The translations under genes were made by a program, and so were the position numbers. The notes beneath the pieces were generated by a model that saw nothing but the letters and a program-made list of their open reading frames with translations, had not been told where the DNA came from and searched no databases. Below, one piece after another: positions 26,603 to 41,600 of a DNA stretch of 64,000 nucleotides. Origin of the DNA: Platycnemis pennipes (taxonomy: Eukaryota; Arthropoda; Insecta; Odonata; Platycnemididae); NCBI GenBank assembly GCA_933228895.1, contig OW121856.1, positions 111,079,027 to 111,143,026 of the forward strand, in the 5' to 3' direction. The stretch's first letter is position 1; every line of letters starts with the position of its first letter.

Positions 26603-29600
26603 GCAGATGATGCATCATGCTTAATGCAAGGTGAATCTATCCCAACCCAAAGCTAGTTCACCAATTTCTCTCATGGGTGACTTCAAAGTGAGTGTAGTCT
26701 TACTGCTCAGAACAGCTGATTGGTTTCTATTTAACAGTCAACAATCACCTATGCTCTTCTTTGAGAGTGTCGGAGCGTGAACAAACACAAGTGAAACTCA
26801 TTACTGAAATACATGCTCCATTAACATGTCTTGTAGTAATTCATTGCAAATGATTTTCACAGTAATATGGCATTACTTAAGATTAAATTACCAATCACTG
26901 TTAAAGGTGAACAAATCAGTGAAATTTTACTGAAGACTCATTAACTTTGTTATTTAGTTATCTAAAAAACCAAAAAGTTTGGGGATCCAAATACCTTTAC
27001 ATTGAATCATTACATTAAAATTACATAATTTAAAATACTATTTCCTTAAGAATACTTATGGAACTGGCCTTCACGTGCATGAAATAAAATTTTTCATGAA
27101 ATTGGTACAACAAAATTGAGATTCTATTGTAGAGGGAAAATGCTCACCGTGTGGTTGCAAATTTTGTAGCGCTTCCTCTCTCCAATGCAGAACCGGCCGC
27201 CATTCTGCGGGTGAGGATTGTCACAGAGCCTCTCCACGTATGACACTCCAGTGCCACAAGTTCGAGAACACTCACTCCACGCCTGCCAGCTCCCCCAACC
27301 ACCATCGACCGCCCCTGGGCGCTCACCAACCGATAAACACTTCCTCTGGTAGCACCACTGGAAGAAAAAAAGATACCTTCAGTGTGTGGGAAGGAGGCAG
27401 CATATGTCTCAATAATAAGCAATGATCATACGGCCCTTTGCAGTTAGATTCACATCTAATCTGAACATACTTACGATCAACCGGATGGATACCAAATGAC
27501 TACAAAAAAAAGCATTCCAATTCCCAAATAAAGAGGGCAGATGAAAGTAAAAGCCTATTCTAGTCAGGACCATGCACAGAGGGGTGCAATGAGAAGTTCC
27601 TGGATGAAGAACAATTTGTATTTTGGAAACACAAAGATAAATGGGAGACAATTTAAGAAAGTAGTCTACTAGCAAAAGGGAAAAGGAAGGAGAAGAACCT
27701 ATTTCATAACAATATCCTTATGATTTAAGTTGCCTGCAGTTACCTTAGTAAAAAGCAGTATAAACCTATAGTTTACACCACAAAAGATTACATATGTGAA
27801 GTTCCTGTTTTGCATTTGCATTTAAGGGAACGACCAAAAATGCACAACCTGCTGTTTATTCAATTGACTCGCCAAGTAGTTTTAATAAATATGCTATCAC
27901 TTACATTTTTGTTACAAGAAAGCCAAGGCATTATACTTTTTCAAATATTAAGATGAAGATAATCCTCATAGCACCATTCATTCATTAGTCTTGTATCATT
28001 TTTAATGAGGATGATTGCATGTCCAATTTAATGAGTAACCATTACATATAGTAATTGTTTTTTGAAAATTTATTGAGTTGTAGCTTTGTACTTCAACATA
28101 ACAAATAAATGAGCAAATTACATTTAATGTATAAATTGTAATTCTAATATTTGAGGTGCTTGGCATTTGAGATATCAAGTTGTGATTAATACCCAGATTC
28201 AGCATTCGAATTCGAGAAAACTGCTATTCATCCCATCTCTAATACATACTTCAATTTTTTAGTAAGTTATGAAAGCATTTCTGAGATAATCACATCTCAT
28301 GTTTCCTAGTGTACACTATACCCCTCCCCAACTGGCAATTCCCGAGGCAAAATTTATAGTTTAATTTACAACTGGATTAAGCAGAGAAAATTATGTCAAC
28401 AATATTTAAAAATACATTGTAAAAAACCAACTATACATCAGTATAAATGCATACTTGAATATAAGTGCAATGTGTATTTCCAGAATGATGTGACAGATGA
28501 ACTCATTCGTAAATAACACATCAAATGCTTGCAAATCGAAGAAGTTGAATCTAAAGGATCATTCCTTATTTTGAATAGTAGTAGCACGGATAAGAACCAC
28601 AAGACTATGGTTTTATGTATTTGCTAGTGAAAATGGCACCAAAATGAACCAGAAGTGCTATACAATGACTTGTAGAGAATTTGGTACACCAAACAGCAGA
28701 AGCCAGTCACCTCATGGGTTCTACCTTGAATTACACATCTAATCACAGCCTTCGGAGAGAATTACTATCACAAACAGATCAAGTGGGCTTACCACATTAA
28801 ATTGAAAAGGGTGGTTTTTGGGATCAGCTCTCAGTATTTTGATCAAATATTTCCATGCGACATTAATGTTAATCACAGTCCTTACAGAGACAGTCCAAGT
28901 TATTTTCCAATCCCAGATAGAGAGAAGAATGCTTACCTTTTTCTCTCCACATTTTGTTCCTGGAGCTGGGAAAACGTTCGTGTGTATGCAACCAAAACCA
29001 GGAATCTCACAGTTTAAGCTATCACATGTCTGAAAAAACATAGCCATAAGTATTATTACTGACCAAGTGAAATTTATGTACTACTGGTAAAACACTTAGT
29101 GGATTCACAATTAGAGGACTCACAACTTGACATCGGTCAGAAATTATGGACCAAAATTTTTTCAGGCTGTAGAGCAGAAAGAAAGAGGCGAGAATGAATT
29201 CTAAGAGGGGAACATCAAATTACCATTGGAGTTTTAAAACAAAGGAAGTCCCTCGAATGCCAAACTTGATAAATGGCCAGTAAATCAAGTGTATTATTCT
29301 GAATGGGTGAGGAAAAAAGGAAATCTTATACTCTGGGCCAACATATCTGATGCCCTGAAATATCTGATGCCCAGAAAATTACTTGGCTTGTATTTATCTG
29401 TATATAGCCAAAGGCCTTCAGACTCCTACCCAAGACCTCTGGTCAGCAGCCTCAAGCAACTCAGCTCAAAACAAAACCACACAGCCACAAGTACAATGCA
29501 AGGAAATAATAATCTACATCTTCATGTGATAAGGACAAGAGCCATGATGCCAAGCCCTGGTGATATGGGGCTTTGAACCTGCAGCACACTTGCAAAAGTG

Positions 29601-32600
29601 TGACCCTCAGATAACAAAGGACACCATGACCCTGGCCATTCCACTCAACACCCGGAGCTGTTCCAATCAGCCACCGCCCCGCAGGGTTGTCCAGAAGAAG
29701 AAGAAGGAACCTCACAGACATTCCAAGATGCTACCCCCTCCCCTCCTTCAAACTTGGAAAGAGGGATAAAGATACTAGAGGCCTGCACACGGACGCAAAA
29801 TATGGGCGAGGGTCGCCCGCCTGCGTGTGAGAGATGAAGAGAGAGGCTCAACCCGAACACATTTGATGCACTTTTCCGAAGTATCACGAATGTGACCTAA
29901 CGGAGAACTTGCCGAGTATAGGCGGTCACCCGTCGGCTGGGCGGCAGACCACCTCGAGGACAGGCGACAGACCACCTCGGTTCTTTCTCAAGGGCCTTTG
30001 CCGTTTGCAACAATTTTGCTCACGGTAAGGGCAATGGTCTCCCAGATTTGGCGCCCATTTGTAGGCCTCTTAAAAGATACACCCGCAACTGCGACCTTCC
30101 CTCTCAACAACCAGACCCTTTTCCCCCCCAACCACTGTACACCCAAACTCCCCAGCTGTCATAACCCTTACCCCCACCAACACAACCCGCCCAAATTTCC
30201 TAATGGCATCACCCACCCTCATTCGACCCGTCCATGCTACAAGATTTCCCCATCCCCTTCCCTTCCAGGGGACATCCCCTTCATGGAGAGCTGAGCTAGG
30301 ATTGCTCGCCTTAAAGGACAAGGCAGGGTTTACGGAGAATTTGAACTGCCATAATTCCAGGTGCACGACAGGGAGCATGGTATGTGCAGTCACACGTAAG
30401 CTTTTATCACAAGAGAACTGTAGACATGAAAATGCTGGTAACAGGTTAAACATAAAATAGCCAGGATAAATAATGGCAAAAAAAATGTAAATTGGAGGGG
30501 TGAGTGGAAGCCTTCTGGAGCCCCCATGGCACTTAGACCTCTTTAGATCCATTGTGCCAACCCACATTGTTACCTGCCCGCCACTTGCAGACAGGGGACA
30601 AGAGCACCACGGTAGAGGTATGGAGGGGGGCTACCCATCCAACCTCCGTCCGGGCCCAACATTGCTTAACTTCGGTGATCTGACGGGAACCAGTGTATCA
30701 ACTTGGCTAGGCCCTTGCCCATAAATAATGGCATTAACTACGATTCCCACATTACTCAAGGTCTAAATGATACGCAGAGTTACATTCGGATAATGATCGG
30801 GAGATACTGGCATGGGTGAATGCACGACTATTCACGCAATTCATTTTTGATGCACCACAATCGGCAACACTAATTTGTTAGATCTCTACGCAGTCAAAAA
30901 TAGTTTTGCTGAAGCAGTTTTTTGCCGAGGTTGGTAAAAAGGAATTTCATATTTCCCTGGGGACCGGACTGCAGTTCGTAATTTCAAAAAATTTGTATTT
31001 TCGAATATTACCATGCTATTACTAAAAGATTTTCGTCGGGACCAGCAGTATTGCTTCGTATAATTATGCTTCGTATTATCGGTAGTTTACTGTACCAGGT
31101 GATGAGGCATCTGCACCTCCTGGGAATCGTAGATTCTCGCAGATGTAGGTGGTGTGAAGAAGGGGATGAAACCACATCCCATGTATTATGTGAGTGCCCC
31201 GCTGTGATGAGGACTTGAAATAGGTACCTGAGTACACCATTTTTGGAACCCAGGGAGGTAAGGGAGATCCCCATAGGGGAACCTATTGGTCTTTAGCATG
31301 GTGATCTGCCTTTCTCTATAAGGATGGTTGGCACAATGGACCAATAGGACAAAGTCCCTCAGGGCCTCCGCTGTGAGGAACTCCACTACCTTTAAAATCT
31401 CCCCATCACTTTATTATTTAAAAAATATTGGAGACCATGATTGAAGTGAGAGACCAGTGACACACATGTAACTTTGAACTGAGAGCATAAATGACCAGCA
31501 ACACGATGTACAGAGGTAGCTTGGGATACTGTCATGTAGGTCTAATGGTTTCATGGCTGGGATAGTGGGACTTGGTGAGTGTGAGAGAGAGCATGGTCAG
31601 TTCGATGTATCCACTTTGAACCATTTGAACAAATGAAAGATTCCATGCCTGATGCAATGCCTACATTTCATAGTCACAGCAGTGATCAAATCACAAATCG
31701 ATGATCATTTCAGAGAAACAGCCTCTTCACAGCATAAGAATATGGTTTCTGCAGCAGTTGAGCATGCTACCGATTTAATACTAAGTTCATACAAGCTGAA
31801 GTCTTCCACTTAATTAGTCAACAATCTCAGTAAAACTTCCGAGTATCTCTCTAACCTGATTCCACCTCAAGAAAAAGACAATATTATGGTATTCAAATTG
31901 TGAATTACAGCTAAGACCACTTGTTACCAACTGCAAGTGTGACTCAATCTATTACATGAACGTGCTATTTGAATGGAAATCAAATTCAGATGAATGGTGA
32001 TGTTTCCATTCTACTGAGTGAATATGGAAAACAAAAATGATGTGAGCACAATGTTCATCAAAGGCCCAAATTCAAGCCACTGGATTCATTAAAAATGAAC
32101 TATTATCTCATATGGTGATTTCAGAGAAGAAGCTTACATGGTACATGAGTTCACACAAAAGTTTTAGGGACTAATTGTTACATTACTAGGCCACTCTTGC
32201 ATTCTGAAGCTGTGGGGTCCACAATGTGATGACATTGGTAGTCTCCTCCATATATGACACCAGGCAGGAGGTCCATAATATTGAATTCATGCTCTCCTGG
32301 CTCATCTAGAAGGCACTTCCCAAAGCCCATGCTGGAATCAAATGGAAGCCACACCAGTCAAATGAAACAGCCACACTTTTCTACAAAATATATTCAACAT
32401 GATGTGATGAGTGAGTCAGCTTATAAAGCCATTATCGATGTACAGATGCTCCATGACAGTGAAGTAGCTTTCCTGTGTGCAAGCAGGGAGATACCACCCT
32501 AGCAAATCAATTTCAAAAGTTGTGGTGATCAATAAACAGGCATTAAAGTAAGGAATTAATTATAGGCGTTCCTCAGGATTCTATCCTGGGTCCCATGTTA

Positions 32601-35600
32601 TTTCTGATTCATGTCAATGATCTAAGAACAAGCTGCAATATCATTATTTTTTCTATTCGTAGATGACACAGTAGTTATCAATTTAAAAAAAAACAATTAA
32701 AGTTCTTGACAACATGATGTGCAATTTCCTAGAATAGCTTGAACACTAGTAAACCCATAATTATTTCATCTCAATTACAGACAAAAACCAATCCATTACT
32801 TTCTCCGTATCCAAAAATAAACGTTTACATTTATGGAACTAGTAAAATATTTTAGCCATTATCTTAAACCCTATGCTAGCTGAAGTCCACATTGATTATA
32901 TTAAAAAAAATATGAGTATAGTTATACTATTTCTAATTTGTAAATTATCCTATACTGACAAAAAGGATGTACTTTGACAATCATACTTTGCTTTGTGTGA
33001 TGACCTAAGGCATCATCCTCAGGGGCAACTCATATCAAGCATCAAGAATATTGTAACTCCAAAGAAACATCATAAGGGTCACGTCAAGATTGAACAATTC
33101 TAAGTTCAATTTTTAACGGAATTATTTCCAAGATGAGCATTCTTATTTTCCCTTGACCACTACATATAGCTGTATGCTGGGTATTTAAGCCAGCCTAAAT
33201 AATTATAAGAAGCAATCAGGTATTCACAATTACTTTACAAGAAAATAAGATGTTAGCACACCCAAGGAGGAAGGAAAGTCTTGACAACATCACTTTGGCA
33301 TCAATATGACCTGCAAAAGGTCAGTTTTCAGTCATGAATTTGTTGTTGACCTTATTTTGACTAAAATTGACAAAATTGACCTTCGGAAATTTGCTGCCAG
33401 AAGTCATAAATGGTCAATATTAGTTAAGTAACACATGATTTCTCAACACTCTGACAGGTTTACATAAAAAATACAAAATTACATTGACGTCACCATGACG
33501 TTTACAGTTATCTTCCAATATACCTTGTTTTTTCCTCCTATCAGGCAAACTGACCACACATATCACTTTACCTTAAAACTTACTGCATGTGTTGAGTCAT
33601 GTAATGCAAATCGGAAAGTGATAAATGGCATTTTAAATTTGGCACAATAATAACTCGTAGCTCAAATATTAACTGCTGCACCCAATGAAATGCTGGTCTT
33701 GCAAGTTTTACCTTCGCTGAATATTAAATCACTATAATTAATAGAATTTTAAATTTCTATTCAATGATTGTTTCGCGTTTAGTTATCATGCGATTGCACG
33801 ACGTTCGACGCCTACATTGCAAACACTAGAGTAGTCGCCATCTACATCGTCTTTTGTTCATGAGCATCCGTCACAGAGTTGTGTTCACCGAGTAAGTCAA
33901 CCAAGTAAGACATGCTGATCAAGAGAATATTAATAATAATATTTATTTTTCTCTGGCAAGGCCACCTAAGGAAAAATACAGAGTATAACATATAACTACA
34001 TCACAGTCGAAATAATACAATAATAATAATGAATACATACAAAGCAAAAAAAAAAAGAAACAAAATACAATTTGGAAGTTCCCACTGTATTTCAAACAGT
34101 TTTCTAACAATGGAGAATACTCCTTGACGAAGAATGAATTCTATTTATTTTTTGGTATATTTTTTCTCTGGAGAATTCTGACTTGCTAGAATAAAACTAT
34201 TTGACGAGCATTATTTGCCCTTTTCTATTTAAGTCATTTCCATACTCATGGGGTGAAAAGAGTGAACTTTGCTTGTTAAATACTTTTATTCTAGCGAAAG
34301 TAAATATATTTAAGAGAAAAAATAAAAAGAATTTCTCCTATAACAAAATAATAAATTCCAAGTCTAATTATTCACTGGTGTCACTGTTTCCAGCTGTTGC
34401 TTCCCAGTCCTCTTCCACCTTCCTCTATCATTACATCAATATGAAAACAAAAGTCAAACTTTCATAATGAGTCAAAAGGAATCATTTTGATGTCAAAATG
34501 ACTGAGGTCATTTTAAGTCAAACTGATGTCAAAGTGAGTCACCAAGGACATTATTTTGTGGGACCATTATGATGTCACGGTGTCTTTGTCATTGTGACAT
34601 CATGATGATGTCGATGTGATTTTTCATTCTTCCTTGGGCTGAACCTTATTGCAGACTCACAGCCAGATGGAAAAGTGAAATTTTAGGTTTATTTTTTGAC
34701 CTATCAAAAGAGTTTGATTGTGTAAACCACAAAATACTTCTGGGTAAGCTAGAAAGACTGGGTATCAAAGGGGAGCCTAACAATTGGCTCAGTTCTTTCC
34801 TAAGCGATCGCCTTCAAATTGTGTCAGTGACTGTCAATGGAGAGAAATAATAATAATAATAAGGGGTCAAAAACGGACCACCAGCCTCCTCGTGGCGTCC
34901 CCGGTAACGGCTTCGGCCGGCTAATGGTAGCCGTCTGCTTGTGGGGTTAACCTCCTCACTCGCGGAAATATTGGGTTCCTAAGAAATCCAGTGACGCCAC
35001 CCACAACCGGCCCTTCTCGGACGAGGGCCCTTGTAAAGTTGGGCGTGGCAAACCTATGCCATCTAAGAAGGGAGCTCGCATGGAGTGGACGGAGACCCTG
35101 AGGGGAGACCTTCTCGCTTGCCATGCTGCCAGTGAGCCAAGTCGCAGGGGATACATGGCGAGGATGCACTCTTTGTGGTGTGAGATGCATCCTGAATATA
35201 ACCATCCGTCGCAGCAGAATCTGCGCGACTACGCCAATCACCTGCGCAAGAAAACGACACCCCAACCGCAAGATCAGAGTAGCACACCACCGGCCAAGGC
35301 TCTATCTCCTACCAAGGCAGATGTACCTCCTACTGCCGGTGCTCCCGCCGAACTTTCGGCGAAGGGAGACGAGCCGAAGGCCGATTCTGATCTACTTCAG
35401 CGGTTGGAAAACACGATAAGCTACGATGAGACGTCTACCAGGCAGAGAAATATTCATCAGAAAATTTCTCTGCGGGACCAACAGCTGTCCCAGTTGAATG
35501 GCATCGTAGATATGATACTGACCGAAACGAGTAGCCTCTGGGAAATAGACTGCGTGGTATATGCTGCCGCCACACTGTTGGCATCTCCCCGAGTGCCTGC

Positions 35601-38600
35601 CACTTGGGAGACTAAAGCAGCAAACAGGCTTAAACAGCTTAATGCCAAAATCACGCTGGCAAGACAACAGGTGTCGAGATTTCAGTGTGTGATGGATTAC
35701 CTTTCCTCCGGTCGGGCCTTTACGCCGAAGGTCAAGCGCATTGCGCGTGCAATCCGGAGATCCCGCCACACACTGAACAAAAGAGTACTGCTTATCCTTA
35801 AGCAGCACGAGGTGGATAGAGTGCGGGCACTCACAACGGCGAGGAAGAAGTTGGTCGAAAGGACCAACGCCAGGAAAGAGAACTCCACCTTCTCCTTTCA
35901 GCCGTCCCGCCTCTTCCGACCCCCTCCACCTGTTGTCCAAACACCACCAACTGTCCCGGAGGGGGAACGCTTCTGGAAGGACATCTACGAAACTAGGAAG
36001 CCATTCAACGAAGGTACTCCAGCTATTGCCCACTTTAAAGAGTTTTGTGACCGCCACCTAGACGATATGGATCGTCCCATCTCAGTCACGGAAAGTGATG
36101 TGAAGAAGGCCTTCTCTGGCAAGAAGAACTTCACTGCTCCAGGAATGGACGCAGTGAATAACTTCTGGTGGAAAAAGTTCTCTTCCACGAACAAACACCT
36201 GGCCAGAATCTTCACATCCTTCCTGTCAGGAACGGAGCCAATTCCGTCCTGGCTGACTGAGGGGCGAACGGTCCTAATACCGAAAAAGTGAGACTTGTCC
36301 GATCCAAAGAATTACCGCCCTATAACCTGTCTCAACACTGTATACAAGGCGTTCACTTCCATCTTGAACGACCTTATCCTCAGCCACGTCCAACCGGTAT
36401 GGGAGGAAGTGTACGAGCAGAGGGGCTCCAAGAAAGGCATCGCGGGATGCAAGGACAAGCTGCTCATTGATATGTGTGTGAGCCAGGACTCTTGTCAATA
36501 CAAGCGTAACCTGTCAATGGGCTGGGTGGACTACAAGAAGGCTTTTGATACCACCTCTCATGAGCTGATTATAGCCATGCTGAGGTACATGAAAGTCCAC
36601 CCAGAGGTTGTGTCCTGCATTGAACGCCTGTTACCACTATGGAAGACGCGGTTCGCCATACCATCTGGCAAGAAGACCGTCTACACGGATTTGGTAACAT
36701 ACCACCGTGGCGTTTTTCAAGGCGATAGCCTCAGTCCCCTCCTGTTCTGTTTATCTCTCCTCCCACTGTCCGTTCAGTTGAGACGAGGTAGGGGATATAT
36801 GTGCGGTGTCCCGTCAAAAAGGGAGCATAAGGTCACCCATCTTTTCTATATGGATGACCTGAAGCTTTATGCTTCAAGCGCGAAAGACCTGCGCCTGGCG
36901 TTGGACACCGTACGCAGATACAGTGAGGATATAGGGATGGAATTCGGATTGGAAAAGTGCGCGACCATCCATCTGGCGAAAGGAAAGATTTCGGAAGACC
37001 AGGAAGACGTGCAGCTCGTTGACGGAAACGCTATTCGTCATCTTGATGAAGACGAAGCATATGAATATCTTGGCGTCCCCCAGCGCTGGTTGCAGGAAGT
37101 GAGAGCAGTGAAGGAAAGGCTTGCAGCCACATTCAGGCAGACTCTAAGGCGAATCTGGAGCTCTGACCTGTCAGTCAAGAACAAAGTTCTTGCGACCAAC
37201 ACCTTCGCGATTCCAACACTGCTCTACACCTTCGGTTGCATCAAATGGAATGTCAACGAGCTGCAAAACCTCGACAGGGGAACGAGGAAAATGATGACCA
37301 TATACCGCAGTCTTCATCCGAAGTCTTCCGTCGCCAGATTGTATCTCTCGAGAAGGCTAGGTGGTAGAGGGCTGATAAGCCTGGAGTGCCTTCATGACAG
37401 AGTAGTCCTGAATACGGCTTGCCGCGTGTTCCACAGCACGGACCCCCTTATGCTGCTCGTGAAGAAACACGAGAGTGTCGGCAAAGGGGCGTTCCTATTC
37501 CAGGCGGCGAAAAGGGCAGCAGACGGCCTCGGTTTGGACTTGGACCTTACTTCCAGCGGAGAAGCGTGCGAAAAATCAATCTTGTCGCTGGAGGCGGACG
37601 TGTTAAAGCTCGAAATAATGAATGCGGAGCAAAAGATCCTGCTCCGCAAGCATACCGAGAAGCCCATGCATGGAAGTTTCTATCGAAACTTGGAAACGCA
37701 TGGGCTATCGAAGGAGCTCACGTTCGCCTTCCTGCGCTCCGCAGGTCTGAAGTCCGAGACCGAGGGATTCGTGCTTGCGTGCCAGGATGGTGTCATCAAC
37801 ACCCTCGTGTACTGTCGTCTCGTCTTTGGGGCAAACGTGATGGACACGAGATGCAGAGCATGCCGAATGCAGCCGAAGACATTAGGTCATCTACTCTCTG
37901 GCTGCAGCTTCTATGCGAAGAACGCATATATAAACCGGCACAACTCAGCTCTGCGGGTGTTGTATTACCATCTAAGACACCATTACGGCATAGACGCGAA
38001 TCCGGTGCTACCTTACGTCCCTGGAGATCTCGAGTCCGTCGTGGATAACGATAAGTGTAAGATCTGGTGGAATTATTCCTTCTCCACCTCCAGGCAATTG
38101 GAGGCGACGAAGCCTGATATCGTTCTCCTCGACAATCTCTCTCATGCCATGTTCGTGATCGAGTTTTCGGCACCGGCCGAAATGAACATAGCAACGAAGG
38201 AGATTGAAAAAAGGACTAAATATCAAGATCTGCTGTGCGGACTCCGGCAAATGTACGCGGGCTACTCTGTGAAACTGGTAGTCCTCATCGTGGGCGTGCT
38301 TGGTGGTGTCAAGAGCTCACTGGTCGAAAATCTCAAGTGCATCCCAGCGTGCAGGGCGTGAGCGGATGCACTTGCAAGTGCAATGCAGAAGGCTGTCCTT
38401 CTCGGGACTCTCCGCCTGCTTCGTGCGCATGACCCTAATGCCGGGTAGCCACCTATCCACCGGTGGCGGACGTGGCTACCCCTAGGCACGACCCCTCTCG
38501 AGTCCCCGGCAATTATGACGGCAACGAAACCTGATGCTAGCCGGAGACTCGGAGGTGGATGTTACAAAAGTAACAAATAATAATAATAATAATAATAATA

Positions 38601-41600
38601 TTTTTTATTGGCCACTGTTGATATGTATGTACATACACACATATATAGGACCCGTCAATTGCACATGAGACATAAAACATTCGAATAATGTTAACCATAT
38701 AGAAAAGTAGCACAGACAAAACCCAAAACACAGTGTTAATTACATTCATTAAAATACTCTTCAATAGAATAGAAACATTTATCCAATAAATATTGCTTAA
38801 GGTTAGCTTTGAACTTATTAGGTACCCTCTCATCTTTCAAATATTTAGGCAATTTATTATATATCTTGCTGCTCATGGTGATATTCCCCCCACCCCCAAA
38901 AAATTACCCTTGGTGTTCCTTAAAGGTTCATATTAGGAGTACTTCTTTTCCTGCTATATGTGAATGACCTTCCTCAAGCGGACAGTAATATCACTGGACT
39001 TACCCCAATACTTTATGCAGATTACAAAAATGTTATACTATCCTCATATCCCAACCTTGTTCAAAAAGTAAACAGATCTGTTCGGAGGCTCGAGCCTCAG
39101 AGAATATATAAGAAATGGGTGTCAAGTATATGGTCTTCATTTCAATGAAAATAAAACCCAAATGGCAAAATTTTCATACACAACTGATGTAAAAGAGAGC
39201 TGCTTCGTAAAAATTGGTAGTAAATCTATTGTGCAAACCTCCACAGTTAAATTCCTTGGGGTATACCTGACTGTAAATCTGACATGGGAAAAACAGGTGG
39301 AAGAACTAAAAAGTGCACTTCATTCAAGTTGTTATTTATTTCGACAATTGAGGCACACTACTATGGCATTGATGTCGTATTAAAATTATATTGTGCTGAA
39401 TTCCATTCTAGGGTACTACAAAGCATATTATTCATGGGGCATCCCATTTCCTTGATGAAATATCCACCATGCAAAAAAGAATTCTTTGAATCATCACTTT
39501 CCATCATATAATTTTTTTATCACCAAGATGGCCGCAAGCAGGCAGTAACGTGTGACTATTGCTCCTGTATTTTTTTGTATTTCTGCAGTGAGTTTGCTTC
39601 TGTTGGTGATTTTATCCATCCGTGTGTTTGTGCAGTTCTGTCCTGTGACCCATTCCCATCAATAGTGCATAGTGTTCCTCAACTAAACTTCAGAAAATTC
39701 AATTTTTCTGCCTTCGCTTTGTGTGGTTTATCCCTCCGTGGCCTCCGTTTCCCTGCCGTCCCATCCCTTGGGTCCTGGCGATCCCTAGGGATCTCTCCAG
39801 GGTACCCGATGACCAGGTCACGGCGATCTCGTCTTTCTACGGAAACTCTGACGCCCTACCCTCGATGTGGAATTGTTATTCTACTACTTGTTCTACTCTC
39901 AGGTGATGTAAACCTCAACCCAGGCCCTTCCTCTACTCCACCTGTGCATGTTTATTACCAGAACGTGAGAAGCATCAAGAGCACACTATCCGTGATTCCC
40001 ATTCTCATGAGCTCTCGAAATTTGACATTATTGCCTTCACAGAGACATGGCTAACTCCCTCAGTCGGAGATGGTGAACTGTCCTTCTCAAATTCCCACAA
40101 TGTTTAGCACCGAGATCGTCACTCTAGAGGTGGCAGAGTATTTCTCGCCGTTAACTCAGTGCTCCCCTCGAAACACCGCTATGACCTAGAAACTGACTGT
40201 GAAATTGTATGGTCTGAAGTCTCACTATCCACAAGTAAACATGAAAGACTAAAGAAATTATTCGTAGGCTGTTTCTACCGTCCATCTGCCAGTAATATCT
40301 CTATGTTAGAAAATTGCCTTGATTCCGTGTTAAGAGACCTTAAACTTGGCCCCGTGATCCTTGTTGGCGACTTCAATTTGTCCATACGCTCGGATTCCCC
40401 AACGGATGGCCGCCCACTCAATGCTCATGACCACTTTTTCATTGAGAATTTTATTCATGCGCTACTCTATCTCAGCACTGTCTCCAGGCTACCCGTGATG
40501 TGGCAACCCTGGACTTTCTCCTCACATCCTTTCCCCAAGGTGAAAACATCTTTGACTCCGACCACGAGTCTCTCGAGGCTGTTTTCCGTTTTCGAGGTTC
40601 CCGGAAACACCTCGGGGCTCCCCCAACCCCACTTAAGCCCTTCCCAGCCTGGTCAAGGGTCTGCTGGGAGGACGTTAATCAATGCCACGACCTCATCCCC
40701 TGGGAGGTACTCACCTCTTTGTCTCGCAAAGAAGCATTGGACTTCCTGTACGTATGCTGTCCTTGAGAGGGTCATAAAAGACTTTGTACCCATTGTGAAG
40801 CCGAAAACGAGAAAATTCCCATCCTGGTTCAAAAAGGACACAATCAGCATTCTTGGAAACAAAAACCGTGCATGGTACCTCTTCAAGTCCTTTCCGAATG
40901 AAAACACTTGACACTCTTACAGAGAGCTACGCCAATATTCTAAATCTCTTATCCATCGTGATTACGAGGAGTACATGTAGGGTTTACCTGCATCCGTCAC
41001 TTCTAATCCGAAGAAATTCTGGTCCATCATTAATCATCGCCGCAATTGTCCACGGATTCCTGATGAAGTTTCATATGTTAACACTAACGCTACTGGATCA
41101 GAGACCGAATCTCTTCCTCAAATTCTTCTCTGATTGCCTGAGTCCAATCCCCCTCTCACCCTTGATCACTCCTAACACTAACCACTCCCTCTCCCTAATA
41201 CAAACCGATCCCCGAGAAGTTTTCGAATATCTCTGTAAAATCCTCCTTCACTGTTCCCCTGGCCCCGATGGTCTGAGTCCCATATTTGTTCGTAACATTG
41301 CTTCCTCCCTCTCATTACCTCTAAGCTTACTGTTGAACTGCTGATTTTCTCTTGGTACTTTCCCCCCCAATGGAAAACAGCCAATGTCATTCCCATACAT
41401 AAAACTGGACCGAGAAACGACGTCTCCAACTACCGACCCACTTCTCTACTTCCCATTCTCTCTTCTGTTTGCGAGAGGATCATTCTTAATCATCTCTATT
41501 ACTTCACCTCCCTCTCTAACAATCAACATGGTTTTCTCCCAGGCCGTTCATGCCTGACTAACCTTGCTGCCTTTCAACACCATTCTATCACCTCAATAAC

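Noticed and set aside
29775..30294. GC-richer stretch with overlapping ORFs, considered as a CpG promoter or rDNA
   Set aside because: No rRNA signature, no TATA or consistent ORF, and no downstream coding exon on either strand.
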